Assembly: GCF_000349325.1 (NCBI RefSeq)
Contig: NC_020504.1
Span: 8,288,326 to 8,352,325, forward strand
DNA: 64,000 bases
Direction: 5' to 3'
From: Streptomyces davaonensis JCM 4913
GTDB taxonomy: Bacteria > Actinomycetota > Actinomycetes > Streptomycetales > Streptomycetaceae
Positions 54,101-62,669 of the stretch are shown one piece after another. The position numbers were made by a program, and so were the translations under genes. The notes below the pieces were generated by a model. That model had not been told where the DNA came from. It made no database searches and was given only the letters and a program-made list of their open reading frames with translations. Every line of letters begins with the position of its first letter. Position 1 is the first letter of the stretch.

Positions 54101-57029
54101 GGGCGGCCCCGGCGGGTGGTCCGGCGAAGGCCTCCGGGGGCAGCGCGGGGGCGGTGAGGTCGATGACGCGCTCGGAGGGCAGACCGGCGATGGCCGGCCC
54201 GGTCAGGACGTCGGGTGCGCCACCCCGGTCCCGGCCGCCGATCGCTACGAGGACGACTGTCCCTGGGGCGCCCCCGAGGTGCTCCTGCCACAGCTGGTCC
54301 AGCACCTCGCCCAGCTCCGGTCCGGCCAGCGGTGTCCCGTGCGGGAGGTCGGCGGGCCGGTGGACGGTCACTCCGGTCGGGGCGGCACCGTCGGGAAGGG
54401 CCACCAGACCGTCGGTCCCGCACCACCGGTCCATCAGGTCCTCGGCGCCGGCCACCAGGTCGCCGCGGGCGGCGAGCAGATCGGCGAGCAGGTCGTCGAG
54501 CTCGGTCTCCCGGGCGAGTTCGGCGATCAGCTCGGCCGTGCCGAGCCCGTCATCGCCGGGCAGCCAGGCCCGTAGCGCGGGTGTCACCAGGCTCGGCGGC
54601 TCGATCACCGCCTTGCCCAGGCTGACGGAGAGCGCAGGGAGTTGCCGCGCCGGGTCCGGCGTCCCGAGGGCGCGTACCAGCGGGACCAGCCAGGGCCGGG
54701 ACTCGATCCCTCGACCGCTCGGCGCGCCGTGCGCGAGGGCCTCGGCGAGGAGGACGAGCAGCGGCCGGAGCGTCTCCTCGTCCCTGACCAGTGCGGTGGC
54801 GAAGGCACCCAGAGCGGCGGCGGGATCGGCGACGAGGTCCGCGAGCGGCAGCAGGCCGTTCCCGTGGGCGGAGCCGGTCGGCACGGGCGTCCCCGGTGCC
54901 CAACCGAGCAGTACGGCGAGCAGGGCGGGCCAGGCCTCGCCGGTGCGGGCCGCTGTCTGCTCGGCGAGTACGCCGACGATCCGCTCCGCCGCCGCCCACC
55001 CGGCCGCGTCGAGGTCGAGCCGGCCGGCCGCATCGAGGGCGAACTGCGGGATCCGCACCTCCTGTCCGTCGGGCAGGAGCAGACGGGCTCCGGCGAGCAC
55101 CGGCAGGACGCGAGCCCTCGACTCCGGCGACCAGGTGAGTTCGGCGCCCAGCACCGGGGCGGTCACGACCAGACCCCCGGTGCCCCAGCGCAGCGGTGCC
55201 CCACCCGGACCGGACAGGCCGAGGGAGAGCCGCAGCCCCGGCAGGAAGGCGGCGGCCGCGTCGTCGAGGGAGAACGTCACGACGGAGGCGAGAAGACCCA
55301 GGGCCGCGTCGGCGCCGCTCCCGCCGACGTCGTTGACGCGCACGGCCGCCTCGATACCCAAGGTGAGCCGCGCAGCGTCGGCGGTGACGAGGACGGCGAC
55401 GCCGGGTGCCAGCGGAACCCGCCACGGTGCGGCGTCCGTTCCACTGCCGGTGACGGCGTCGGTGCGGACCCGGGCATCGGCGAGTGCGTCGCGGGCGGCC
55501 TCGAGGACGGTCGGCACATCGGCCGCGTGGGTGGCGAGGAGCCCGCGCCACCGCTGCCGCACGGCGCCGACAGGATCGCGCAGCAGCTCTGCCGCGTCCA
55601 CGAGGGGGACGCCGGCGGCGGAGGCCGGGGCGGAGAGTCCGATCAGCACGGACACCGCGTCCCCCGCCGCGCCCAGCCCGGTCAGCAGTGCGGCGGCGGC
55701 ATCGCGGACGGCCTGGCCCGCCACGGCGGCGATCGCGTCGGGGGTGGAGAGGTCGAGGCGGTCGTAGTGGGTGGTGCCGATGTCGGCGTTCTCGGCCTCG
55801 ACGACGAGGACGGGACGGCGCCCGGCGTCGAGCGCGACGCCGACCCGCAGCGCTCCGACGGCGATCCGCATGCCGTTCGGCCCGGTGACGGGCGGCAGCA
55901 CTCCGGCAGGCGGGGCCAGCTGTCCGGTCAGCGCCAGCCGTGGCAGGGCCACGGCGGTTCCGCTGCCCAGGTCGAGGGTGAGGAGATCGCAGGAGAGGGA
56001 GAGCCGGGTGTCGGGTCCGCCGGCCACGCCCGCGGACAGCCGCGGCACGACCACGGGCCGGCCGGAGGGGCCGGGGCCGACCAGGACGTCGAGGCGCACG
56101 GCCGTACCGGCCACGGTCAGCTCCACGCCGGCGCCGCCGGTTCCCGGGACCACCGTGCCGCCGAGCAGTTCGGCCAGTCCCGCGGCCCACGCGGCCTGGG
56201 CCGGTCCGGTGACGGCCTCGGCGAACCAGTCGGCCAGCGCGGCCGGTCCCGCTGTGGCCAGCCGGGCGACGGGGAAGTCGGGAACGGGGCCGGTGGTGAG
56301 GCCGAGCACGGTCGCGAGTCCGCGCAGCGGCGAACCGGCGGGCAGCGTGGCGACTTGGGCCCTCACCAGCCCCAGGACCAGTTCCAGCAGGGCGTCGTCG
56401 AGGTCGTCGAGGTTGTCGACGTCGACGACGAGGTCGCGTGGCGCCCCGGCGCCGGGCAGGCGCAGTCCGCCGAGTGCGAGCCGTACGGAGGCCGGTTCGC
56501 CGGCGCTTGTCGGCACCCGGGCGGCGAGTACGGCCGAGGTCAGCTCGACGCCTCCGGGCGCGGTGCCACCGGGCAGCCCCACGCGCAGCGAGATCTCGAC
56601 CGGCGCGTCGGCGCTGCCGATCAGGACCGGGTCGGCGACCGGGGCGGTGCCGGCGGCGAGGAAGAGGGGTGCGTGGGCCTCGATCCGGCAGTCGACGCCC
56701 CCGGAGGACACCCCTACCCGGACACCGGCGCCGACCCGTACCGCTGCGCCGTCCCGGGTCTCCTGGAGCGTGGCGAAGAGCTGGAAGGTGCCGTCCTCCA
56801 CGTCGACCAGCGGCAGCCAGGCGCGACCGCCGTCGTCGGTCGTAGCGTCGGGCCCGCCGAGCAGTTCGTCGACGAACTCGACGAGGGCCCCGCGCTGCAC
56901 GGGGTTGGCCAGCAGCCGGGAGAGATGGCGGCCGGGATCGGCGAACCAGGACGGCTCCGGCTGTCCGTCGGCGCGGAGCAGTCCGAGGGCCTTGGCGAGG
57001 ACGGCGAGGTCGCCGAGATCGAGACTCAT
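47637..57029 (-). CDS. Giant protein of about 3,400 residues (DUF6603-like region), frame breaks at 48145-48151
   Basis: The ATG at 57029 overlaps the upstream TGA (ATGA). Genuine coding extends to about codon 2,959, where a G7 run shifts the frame; the Arg-rich remainder to 47637 is not credible. No signal peptide. Residues 1-900 are alpha/beta-rich units ending in helices such as AVAGQAVRDAAAALLTGLG. Residues about 925-1060 resemble an alpha/beta hydrolase, with AHGGAG (1029-1034) where GHSxGG is expected and then VTVGTPW, so the nucleophile Ser is missing. Residues about 2,370-2,650 (FFVTGIGGGFGINRSLSLP, FWFAAGLSFTSFALVDGVAVVALQVGNGIELSLLG) recall DUF6603 proteins. It is the main component of the six-gene operon; function unknown. 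Confidence 0.78.
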   Translation of the reverse strand: MSLDLGDLAVLAKALGLLRADGQPEPSWFADPGRHLSRLLANPVQRGALVEFVDELLGGPDATTDDGGRAWLPLVDVEDGTFQLFATLQETRDGAAVRVGAGVRVGVSSGGVDCRIEAHAPLFLAAGTAPVADPVLIGSADAPVEISLRVGLPGGTAPGGVELTSAVLAARVPTSAGEPASVRLALGGLRLPGAGAPRDLVVDVDNLDDLDDALLELVLGLVRAQVATLPAGSPLRGLATVLGLTTGPVPDFPVARLATAGPAALADWFAEAVTGPAQAAWAAGLAELLGGTVVPGTGGAGVELTVAGTAVRLDVLVGPGPSGRPVVVPRLSAGVAGGPDTRLSLSCDLLTLDLGSGTAVALPRLALTGQLAPPAGVLPPVTGPNGMRIAVGALRVGVALDAGRRPVLVVEAENADIGTTHYDRLDLSTPDAIAAVAGQAVRDAAAALLTGLGAAGDAVSVLIGLSAPASAAGVPLVDAAELLRDPVGAVRQRWRGLLATHAADVPTVLEAARDALADARVRTDAVTGSGTDAAPWRVPLAPGVAVLVTADAARLTLGIEAAVRVNDVGGSGADAALGLLASVVTFSLDDAAAAFLPGLRLSLGLSGPGGAPLRWGTGGLVVTAPVLGAELTWSPESRARVLPVLAGARLLLPDGQEVRIPQFALDAAGRLDLDAAGWAAAERIVGVLAEQTAARTGEAWPALLAVLLGWAPGTPVPTGSAHGNGLLPLADLVADPAAALGAFATALVRDEETLRPLLVLLAEALAHGAPSGRGIESRPWLVPLVRALGTPDPARQLPALSVSLGKAVIEPPSLVTPALRAWLPGDDGLGTAELIAELARETELDDLLADLLAARGDLVAGAEDLMDRWCGTDGLVALPDGAAPTGVTVHRPADLPHGTPLAGPELGEVLDQLWQEHLGGAPGTVVLVAIGGRDRGGAPDVLTGPAIAGLPSERVIDLTAPALPPEAFAGPPAGAAPQPLWAVALGTRAACRTATGAGGPDDGVAAQAGRLRRVLDPLTGPGTDVVVVAHGGAGHAALRAVAGLTGVRAVVTVGTPWSPVALDTLDAVPAGEALRLFAALLRTADAAVADPADTATDSGEDDDADLALARAAVAALLDREAYQDPLADLRPPEGLSAPAGVSVHAVVGALSAPALRRALTSVVAASLAARARARDRESAGLPGTAGPLYAGLSLPLDLPVGPGGLTAAVHAGFELAAVARDDTGTAAPPTGPAVRVRLELGAAHGWLVGGPDPGRASGGARTLACRRLTCEVLLPVRSWTTPLAPTVAHIRLVLHEAHAFGITRDRWLVEPGATHTAEGAATPLLPEVRALIAEIAARITAESGAHPPMAALREALTSLGVLGPQGGADAVTLERLLLDPASVVSAARTDPARRDRLAAALRTLASDPRADAGSTVDLRFGTAGEFAARLDLRTPALSVTAKGTTGLPWAVGVAAGPAGIGGTLRIGADPDTSATSPGTALVIRGDAAGLTAALHRRLPGAAGPAVRTTPLWPAPTAPQLLDAIGEVLPGLALGAVLEAARESLASLSATGAEAVDALLDALGLLAPAPAAPAGPVAGLARALGPVHDLLADPAGWLRALPGGPGLAVPALIDAVGRLFGGTGAPRGTVQLADGVRLTSSGANGRVGVSLDLDASAFTASPGGPTLRLTGGAGLSLAVADPADAAPLPDVRIALGLSGVGALRLRVGPEAGGAGDAVGVTLTLSPEGRPDIALLPHGPGLGGLVDAATAGAVAALPALLDALAAQDPAAAPASAAEAAGRFVTRIGDALGLRVGSPPRFDAAALSAFGTDPAAALAARGAALAADGLTLIGEAVTPLLGALPSRAVGVSGGALVLDVGPLTLRWRPGTAAVEAAVTLTGLPGVERLTAEAAVDATGLALFDLELGPAPLSAGILTLTPFARVRTGSASSTGRLVETGLGVGTDQRLVARWDLDAGAFRLVATGPGELPESVAPADVARVAVGALLDLAGGVVLAVPAVQAALSRPVLGTQVDAVLDGVLFQAGDATRLDPALAGELADPPRLLARLGALAGHLAAAPGAALPIDGRLTLRAHERLDGTTRVLGLSLAVDGRWELNPDADLVVSLENDAHWIAAPGGPVPAGLTVEVLALPAVGDPEPRPGLTVGGLGVRLARSGGPLLDAGVTIADIGLHLFAAIAPQGSSVSLAGGVRLELAGLGVPLAGATGGDNPVAQGLMSQAGTDDAAPAPRFSPAVSVQRHQGGPLLLSLTAGPGSGPWWLTVQRQYGPVYLEQVGLAVVGGSTGIESIGVLIDGRVSLLGLSAAVDDLSLTYLAAGGGSPFTPANWRVDLAGFAVAADVGGVTLAGGLRRFTPSEGGVEYLGMLTARMAVYGLSVYGGYGLVGPEDDRYASLFLFGAVNGPIGGPPAFFVTGIGGGFGINRSLSLPADLSAFDSFPLIKALDPSARAGEPFEELAHARSYFAPERGTFWFAAGLSFTSFALVDGVAVVALQVGNGIELSLLGLARMALPRPQAALVHVEMALVARFSTREGVILVQAQLTDNSWLLSEDVRLTGGFAFASWLSGPNRGQFVVTMGGYHPDFHRDGYPVVPRLGLAWRLGDSVSVTGEAYFALTSEAVMAGTRVEVSAELGPGWAHAVFGADGIVFFDPFWLSVTVYASIDAGVTIDLWFCEVTISVHLSAKVEVTGPPFRAVARFEVGPVGLTLEIGESNDRPRPLAWDDFVAKYLEQAAPGVARVLAVVPGAGAVPPAGSSGSAGAKSPDGTVDRPFRVVAEFELTVTSTVPLRRLVAGGPARDLPADRVVSVAPMALPGPADPALTLRLVGPPTGAVDRIGRLTATAQRLGAFPVGAWGAAQDLSRPTVPEGEVVSATDRVLLRAFAQVPAGGPAIEYRQVETGPRRLNPLIVEDDDRRLQVLREVADLAALKPVAAGPQARLDAAAGLLADRGRRSPADVAAWRADRAAAPPARLPRRGSRRSAARGRRPRYRPAARPRTRRATPSGRPCPAERPRGTGRWLGARPDRGGRRDPACRYVRLAAPAGGAERGRLRAAFDRGPRLRSFGRRTGEAAAAAGRGPGRRHHCARGPRTAPDRHSGGGRRDPGGPHRRPCGHPQAGGVRRGAGRAGRLARRHDRRG

Positions 57030-57742
57030 GGGCGGACCGGGCCGGGCGCCGGGGCGAAGGCGACCTGCCCTTGCCGGACCCGGTCCACCGGGTGGCGCGC
57101 CTGAGCCTGCACCGACAGGCCCTCCCGGTCGGCGGTCAGCGCGGCCGGGACGAGGGCGGTCCCGTCGGTGTCCCGGCCGGTGGCGGCGGCCAGAGCGCCG
57201 ACGGTGTCCAGCACGGCCCGCCACGCGAGCGCCGCCAGCGCGTCGCCCCAGCGGCGGATCACCACGGCAGGCCCGCGCGGTTCGGAGGTCGCGGCGAGCA
57301 GACCCGTGGGCCGCCGCGCCGAGCCGACCACGAACTCCACCTCGACAACGGCCCGCCCGTGCGGGACCTGATCGCAGCGCACCGGCACCAGGACGGTGAC
57401 CAGACCGGTGGCGAACCGCGTGGCGACGGAGCCGACTTCGACGAGCAGGGCATCGGCGCCCTCGCGCCACAGCACGGCGTGCGGCAGCTCCTCCGGTTCC
57501 GGCGTCGGACGCCCGTCCGCGCGAAGGACCGCGGCCTGTCGCGCGGCAAGGTTGATCAGCGTGGCGGCCCGCTTCGGGTCCGTGAGAACGGGCTCGGCCG
57601 TTTCCCCCGGCCGCAGCGGATCGTCGGGCAACAGCCCGGGGCACCGACTCCGCACGAGCTTCAGCAACCGCGCACAGGCCTCGTCCAGCGGGGCCGCCGG
57701 CTCGTCGGCATGATGGCGGGACTCGGGTGTCCGCTCAGCCAT
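57026..57742 (-). CDS. Unknown protein, first gene of the giant-protein operon
   Basis: 238 residues from the ATG at 57742 (MAERTPESRHHADEPAAPLDEACARLLKLVRSRCPGLLPDDPL); a TTG three codons upstream is possible. The core alternates helix and strand (LINLAARQAAVLRADG, LLVEVGSVATRFATGLVTVLVPVRCDQ, GRAVVEVEFVVGS, AVVIRRWGDALAALAWRAVLDTVGALAAA). No domain recognised, no signal or membrane segment. Its stop overlaps the giant gene's start. The 146 bp upstream are A/T-richer than average and should contain the operon promoter, which I could not define. Confidence 0.75.
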   Translation of the reverse strand: MAERTPESRHHADEPAAPLDEACARLLKLVRSRCPGLLPDDPLRPGETAEPVLTDPKRAATLINLAARQAAVLRADGRPTPEPEELPHAVLWREGADALLVEVGSVATRFATGLVTVLVPVRCDQVPHGRAVVEVEFVVGSARRPTGLLAATSEPRGPAVVIRRWGDALAALAWRAVLDTVGALAAATGRDTDGTALVPAALTADREGLSVQAQARHPVDRVRQGQVAFAPAPGPVRP

Positions 57743-57888
57743 GCCGCTCAAGGTACGGATACCGCGACTGCCCTGAAAGGGGACACGCAGAGGAAAATGG
57801 CCGGATGGTGTGAGTCAGGAAAGGCTATGTGAAAGCTGGTCAGAAGTGTAAAGATCAGCCTTTGTTCGCAGAACTGGGCATGGAGTGC

Positions 57889-59097
57889 TCAGCCTCTCCC
57901 GGCCACCCCGGCCGGATCGTCCAGCACACCCCGCACCACCCAGTGCGCGGCCCCCAGCAGCGGCCCCTCGGGACCGAGCCCCGACACGGACACCGGACAC
58001 GCCGCACCGGCCGTACGCCCCGCCAACTCGGCCTCCAAGGAAGGCAACAACCAAGGCGCGAGCCCCGCCAGCGCGCCGCCGAGGACCACGCTCTCCGGGT
58101 CCAGCAGATTGACCGCTCCGGTCAGCGCGACTCCGAGTGCGGCGCCGGCGTCGTGCAGAGCGCCGCGTACCGACGCGTCCCCCGCAGTCGCGCGTCCCGC
58201 GAGCAGGCCGACGCGGTCCTCGCCCGGCTCAAGACCCGCCGCCCTGAGCACCGCCTCCTCACCGGCGTACTGCTCCAGACAGCCGCGTCCCCCGCACGGG
58301 CACGCGGGCCCCTCCGGGCGGACCGGCACATGTCCCAGTTCGCCGGCGAATCCCCGGGTCCCGCGCAGCAGTTGGCCGTCCACGACGACGGCCGCGCCGA
58401 TGCCGATCTCCGCCGACACATGCAGGAAGTCGCGTGGTGTGCCCTCGCCGAGCCAGAGTTCGGCGAGGGCGCCGAAGTTCGCCTCGTTGTCCACGGTGAG
58501 CGGGAAGTCGCCGGGCAGCAGTGCCCCGAGGTCGATGTCGTGCCATTCGAGGTTGGGCGCGCGGACGACGGTACGGCCGTCACGCGCGACCAGACCGGGC
58601 ACGGCCACCGCGAGCCCCGCGGGCCGCAGTCCCTCGGCCGCCGCCTCCGCGACAACGCGGTGCACCAGTTCGGTCAGTTCACGGATCACCGGTTCGGCCG
58701 AACGCCCCCGGTTCGCGCCGTGTCGCACGGCCCGCGCGCGTATCGCCCCGCGCAGATCGACCGCGCACACCGCGAGGTGGTCGACACCGATCTCCGCGCC
58801 GATCCCGGCCGGGCCGTGCGCGCTCACGGCGAGCGCGGAGCCCGGCCTGCCCACCCGGCCGGGCCGCTCCGGGCCGAGTTCCTCGATCAGGCCCGAGCGG
58901 ATCAGCTCGTCCACGAGGGTCGAGACCGCGGCACGCGTCAGGCCGATCCGGGAGGCGACGGCTGCACGGGAGAGGGGGCCCTCCGCGCTGACGGTGTGCA
59001 TCACCCGGGCCAGATTGCGGCGGCGCATGCCCTGCTGGGTGTCGGGCAGCGCGCGTCCGGGACCGGCCGGGTGGGGCTCGTGCAGCGGTGCGGTCAT
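57889..59097 (-). CDS. xylR: ROK-family repressor of the xylose genes
   Basis: 402 residues. A MarR-like winged helix (MRRRNLARVMHTVSAEGPLSRAAVASRIGLTRAAVSTLVDELIRSGLI, about residues 24-71) precedes a ROK sugar-kinase-like domain with the zinc motif CPCGGRGC (Cys266, Cys268, Cys273) and VDNEANFGALAE. It lies 46 bp downstream of xylB on the same strand and is probably co-transcribed with it; by analogy with XylR it would repress xylA and xylB until xylose binds. The symbol is inferred from context. The ATG at 59097 has GGAGG very close, so the real start may be slightly different. Confidence 0.88.
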   Translation of the reverse strand: MTAPLHEPHPAGPGRALPDTQQGMRRRNLARVMHTVSAEGPLSRAAVASRIGLTRAAVSTLVDELIRSGLIEELGPERPGRVGRPGSALAVSAHGPAGIGAEIGVDHLAVCAVDLRGAIRARAVRHGANRGRSAEPVIRELTELVHRVVAEAAAEGLRPAGLAVAVPGLVARDGRTVVRAPNLEWHDIDLGALLPGDFPLTVDNEANFGALAELWLGEGTPRDFLHVSAEIGIGAAVVVDGQLLRGTRGFAGELGHVPVRPEGPACPCGGRGCLEQYAGEEAVLRAAGLEPGEDRVGLLAGRATAGDASVRGALHDAGAALGVALTGAVNLLDPESVVLGGALAGLAPWLLPSLEAELAGRTAGAACPVSVSGLGPEGPLLGAAHWVVRGVLDDPAGVAGRG

Positions 59098-59143
59098 GCC
59101 TCCGTCAGTCCTCGTTCGGTGAGCGTACGGTCGCCGTGTCCCG

Positions 59144-60589
59144 TCACCGGTCCTGCGACCCCCGCTCCAGCAGCGGGGCCGCGTCGGAGAGTACCCCGGC
59201 GATCCGGGCGAGGGTCGCCTCGTCCCGCTCCACGGCGTCCAGCACCGGGCCCGCCGCGGTGTTCCAGCGGCGGGCGACCGCGGCCGGATCCTCGCCGGTC
59301 AGCAGGCCCGCAGCCTGCGCCGCCGCGCCGAGCGCCACCAGTTCCTTGGCCTCGGGCACCTGCACGGGACGGCCCGACAGCCTGCGTACGGTCTGCTGCC
59401 AGGCCGTGCCGCGCGCGCCGCCGCCGATCAGCAGCAGCGGGGCCGAGCGGTCCGCGTCCGCGTCGAGGACCAGGTCCAGCGCGCCCAGCAGGGAGTGCAC
59501 GGCACCGTCGTAGGCGGCCTGGAGGAGCTGACCTGCGGTCGTGTCGTGACGCAGACCCAGCAGCAGCCCGGAGGCGTTCGGCAGGTTCGGGGTGCGCTCG
59601 CCGTCCAGGTACGGCAGCAGCGTGACGTCGGCGGTCGGCTCCACCGCCTCGCGGTCGAGGCCCAGCAGTGCCGCCACCCGGTCGACGGCGAGCGTGCAGT
59701 TCAGGGTGCAGGCCAGCGGCAGCCAGTCGCCGTGCGCGTCGGCGAACCCCGCGACCGTGCCGGACGGGTCGGCCGGGCGGTGCCTGGACACGGCGTACAC
59801 CGTCCCGGAGGTGCCGAGGCTGAGCACCGGGGTGCCGGGGCGCAGGCCGAGGCCGAGCGCGGCGGCGGCGTTGTCGCCGGTGCCGGGGGCGACCAGGGTG
59901 CCCTTGGAGAACGGCAGGCCGTGGTGCTCGCGCACGGTGCCGGCCACCTCGCCGGGGCGCACCACGCGCGGGAGCAGCGCGGGGTCGAGGCCGACATGCG
60001 CGAGGGTCTCCTCGTCGTACGACTCCGTCCCGGACGCCCACCAGCCGGTGCCGGAGGCGTCGCCGCGGTCGGTGGTGCCCTGGCCGGTGAGGCGCTCGGT
60101 GAGGTAGTCGTGCGGGAGCCGGACCGCCTTGGTCGCGCGGACGGCGTCCGGCTCGTGCTCGGCCAGCCAGGCCCATTTCGTCACCGTGAAGGAGGCGCCG
60201 GGGACGCTTCCGGTGCGCTCCGCCCAGCCCTTCGGGCCGCCCAGCTCCTCGATCAGGCGCCGGGCCTGGGGCGCGGAGCGGACGTCGTTCCAGAGCATCG
60301 CCGGGCGGACCGGTTCGCCCCGTTCGTCCAGCGTGACCAGGCCGTGCTGCTGGCCGCCGATCGACACGGCGGCGGCCTCGTGAGCGGCGTCGCCGCACTG
60401 GCGCAGGGCCTCGCACAGGGCGTTCCACCACTGGCGCGGGTCGGACTCGCGGCCCGCCCCGGAGGAGACCGTGTGCGGGGCCTGGCCGCTCGCGACGACC
60501 TGCCCGGTGGACGCGTCGACGACGAGGGCCTTGGTGGACTGGGTGGACGTGTCCACGCCGACGACGAGCGGTCCTTCGGCTGCTGACAT
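59144..60589 (-). CDS. xylB: Xylulokinase
   Basis: 481 residues from the ATG at 60589 (MSAAEGPLVVGVDTSTQSTKALVVD) behind GGAGAG. FGGY kinase features: the phosphate-1 loop GVDTSTQSTK, SIGGQQHGLVTLDE with the substrate-binding Gln-His, MLWNDVRS, the catalytic Asp in APGTGDNAAAALG, and the adenosine motif LLIGGGARGTAWQQ. It phosphorylates D-xylulose made by the divergent xylA product, feeding the pentose phosphate pathway. The leader contains tandem octamer repeats. Confidence 0.95.
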   Translation of the reverse strand: MSAAEGPLVVGVDTSTQSTKALVVDASTGQVVASGQAPHTVSSGAGRESDPRQWWNALCEALRQCGDAAHEAAAVSIGGQQHGLVTLDERGEPVRPAMLWNDVRSAPQARRLIEELGGPKGWAERTGSVPGASFTVTKWAWLAEHEPDAVRATKAVRLPHDYLTERLTGQGTTDRGDASGTGWWASGTESYDEETLAHVGLDPALLPRVVRPGEVAGTVREHHGLPFSKGTLVAPGTGDNAAAALGLGLRPGTPVLSLGTSGTVYAVSRHRPADPSGTVAGFADAHGDWLPLACTLNCTLAVDRVAALLGLDREAVEPTADVTLLPYLDGERTPNLPNASGLLLGLRHDTTAGQLLQAAYDGAVHSLLGALDLVLDADADRSAPLLLIGGGARGTAWQQTVRRLSGRPVQVPEAKELVALGAAAQAAGLLTGEDPAAVARRWNTAAGPVLDAVERDEATLARIAGVLSDAAPLLERGSQDR

Positions 60590-60604
60590 CGGGGCTCTCC
60601 TCTT

Positions 60605-60654
60605 GTGCGGCTGTGCGGCTGTGCGGCTCGTGTTGTGCGGCTGTGCGGCTCGTG
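60605..60654. repeat. Tandem GTGCGGCT octamers in the xylB leader
   Basis: GTGCGGCT occurs three times without gap (60605-60628) and twice more (60635-60650) after CGTGTT. Seen as a larger unit, a 20-bp sequence ending CTCGTG is repeated at 60613-60632 and 60635-60654. It lies 15 bp upstream of the xylB start and would be transcribed in its 5' leader. Confidence 0.75.
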
Positions 60655-60696
60655 CCCTGTCGGGGGCAACTGTTCTCTTCCCAGAGATGCCCCGGC

Positions 60697-61934
<1,238 letters not shown>

Positions 61935-62137
61935 GCGGTCACGCGCGCGTACGGCGCCGCGCGTGGGGTGTCGCCTTGAGGGTGCGTCCCGCGTGGGGCG
62001 CCGTTTTCGCGTGAAGGTGCCGCGCGGGGCGCCGCGGCTCGTGGAATGCACCGGAATCGTGCGGTCCATGGCATGGGCCGGTACCAACTTCCGCGAGTGG
62101 GTCGCGTGTTCACCGCCTGGAGGTGACGCTGGGCGGT

Positions 62138-62608
62138 ATGGCCATCCCGCCCGTACCGCCCCAGCCGCCCGGTCCGCCGGGTGGCACGCCGCCCCCGGGC
62201 GGCTACGGACCGCCGACCGACGGCTTCGGGCCGCCGCCCTACGACGGATCGTCCTCCTACGACGGGCCGCCGCCCGATGGCCCGAGGCGGCGGCGCGGCC
62301 CGCTCCTCGCCCTGCTCGCGGTGATCGTCGCGGGCGCGGCCGTCGCCCTGGTGGTGCTGCTGGGTTCGGGGAGCGACGACTCACCGGGGGACAAGTCGCC
62401 CGCCGAGAGCAGCGCGAGCCCGTCGCCGCGGCCGTCCCTCAGCCTTCCCTCCGAGCTGCCCAGCAGACTGCCGAGCGAGCTGCCCAGCGAACTGCCCAGC
62501 GACATCGAATCGCTGCTGCCGTCCGGGCTGCCCAGCGAGCTGCCCAGCGACCTGCCCAGTGAGATCGAGTCGCTGCTGCCGGACCTCGACGAGGTGGATC
62601 TGCCCTGA
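62138..62608 (+). CDS. Proline-rich single-pass membrane protein with LPSE-repeat tail
   Basis: 156 residues from the ATG at 62138; a GTG at 62123 is an alternative. A Pro/Gly-rich cytoplasmic region (IPPVPPQPPGPPGGTPPPGG...) and RRRR stop anchor precede one membrane helix (PLLALLAVIVAGAAVALVVLLG, about residues 56-77). The outside part is a Ser/Pro-rich stalk followed by repeated LPSE/LPSD units and two IESLLP elements. Unrecognised; the repeat may vary in number between strains. Convergent with the phytase-like gene. Confidence 0.75.
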   Translation: MAIPPVPPQPPGPPGGTPPPGGYGPPTDGFGPPPYDGSSSYDGPPPDGPRRRRGPLLALLAVIVAGAAVALVVLLGSGSDDSPGDKSPAESSASPSPRPSLSLPSELPSRLPSELPSELPSDIESLLPSGLPSELPSDLPSEIESLLPDLDEVDLP

Positions 62609-62615
62609 GCCGACG

Positions 62616-62654
62616 CACGCGTGCGTGGCCGCTGTGCACGGCCACGCACGCGTG
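62616..62654. terminator. 15-bp perfect hairpin between convergent genes
   Basis: CACGCGTGCGTGGCC (62616-62630) pairs exactly with GGCCACGCACGCGTG (62640-62654) over a 9-base loop, in the 61-bp space between two convergent stops. Strong bidirectional terminator. Confidence 0.85.
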
Positions 62655-62669
62655 GATGTCCGTCAGCCG

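Noticed and set aside
35856..57742. Contractile injection system or tailocin
   Set aside because: No sheath, inner tube, baseplate wedge, spike, LysM tail-tip or AAA+ ATPase pattern is visible in any of the products.
61935..62137. G/C-rich repeated words between xylA and the proline-rich protein gene
   Set aside because: Words such as GCGTGGGGCGCCG recur but without consistent spacing or symmetry; no gene or defined element could be supported.
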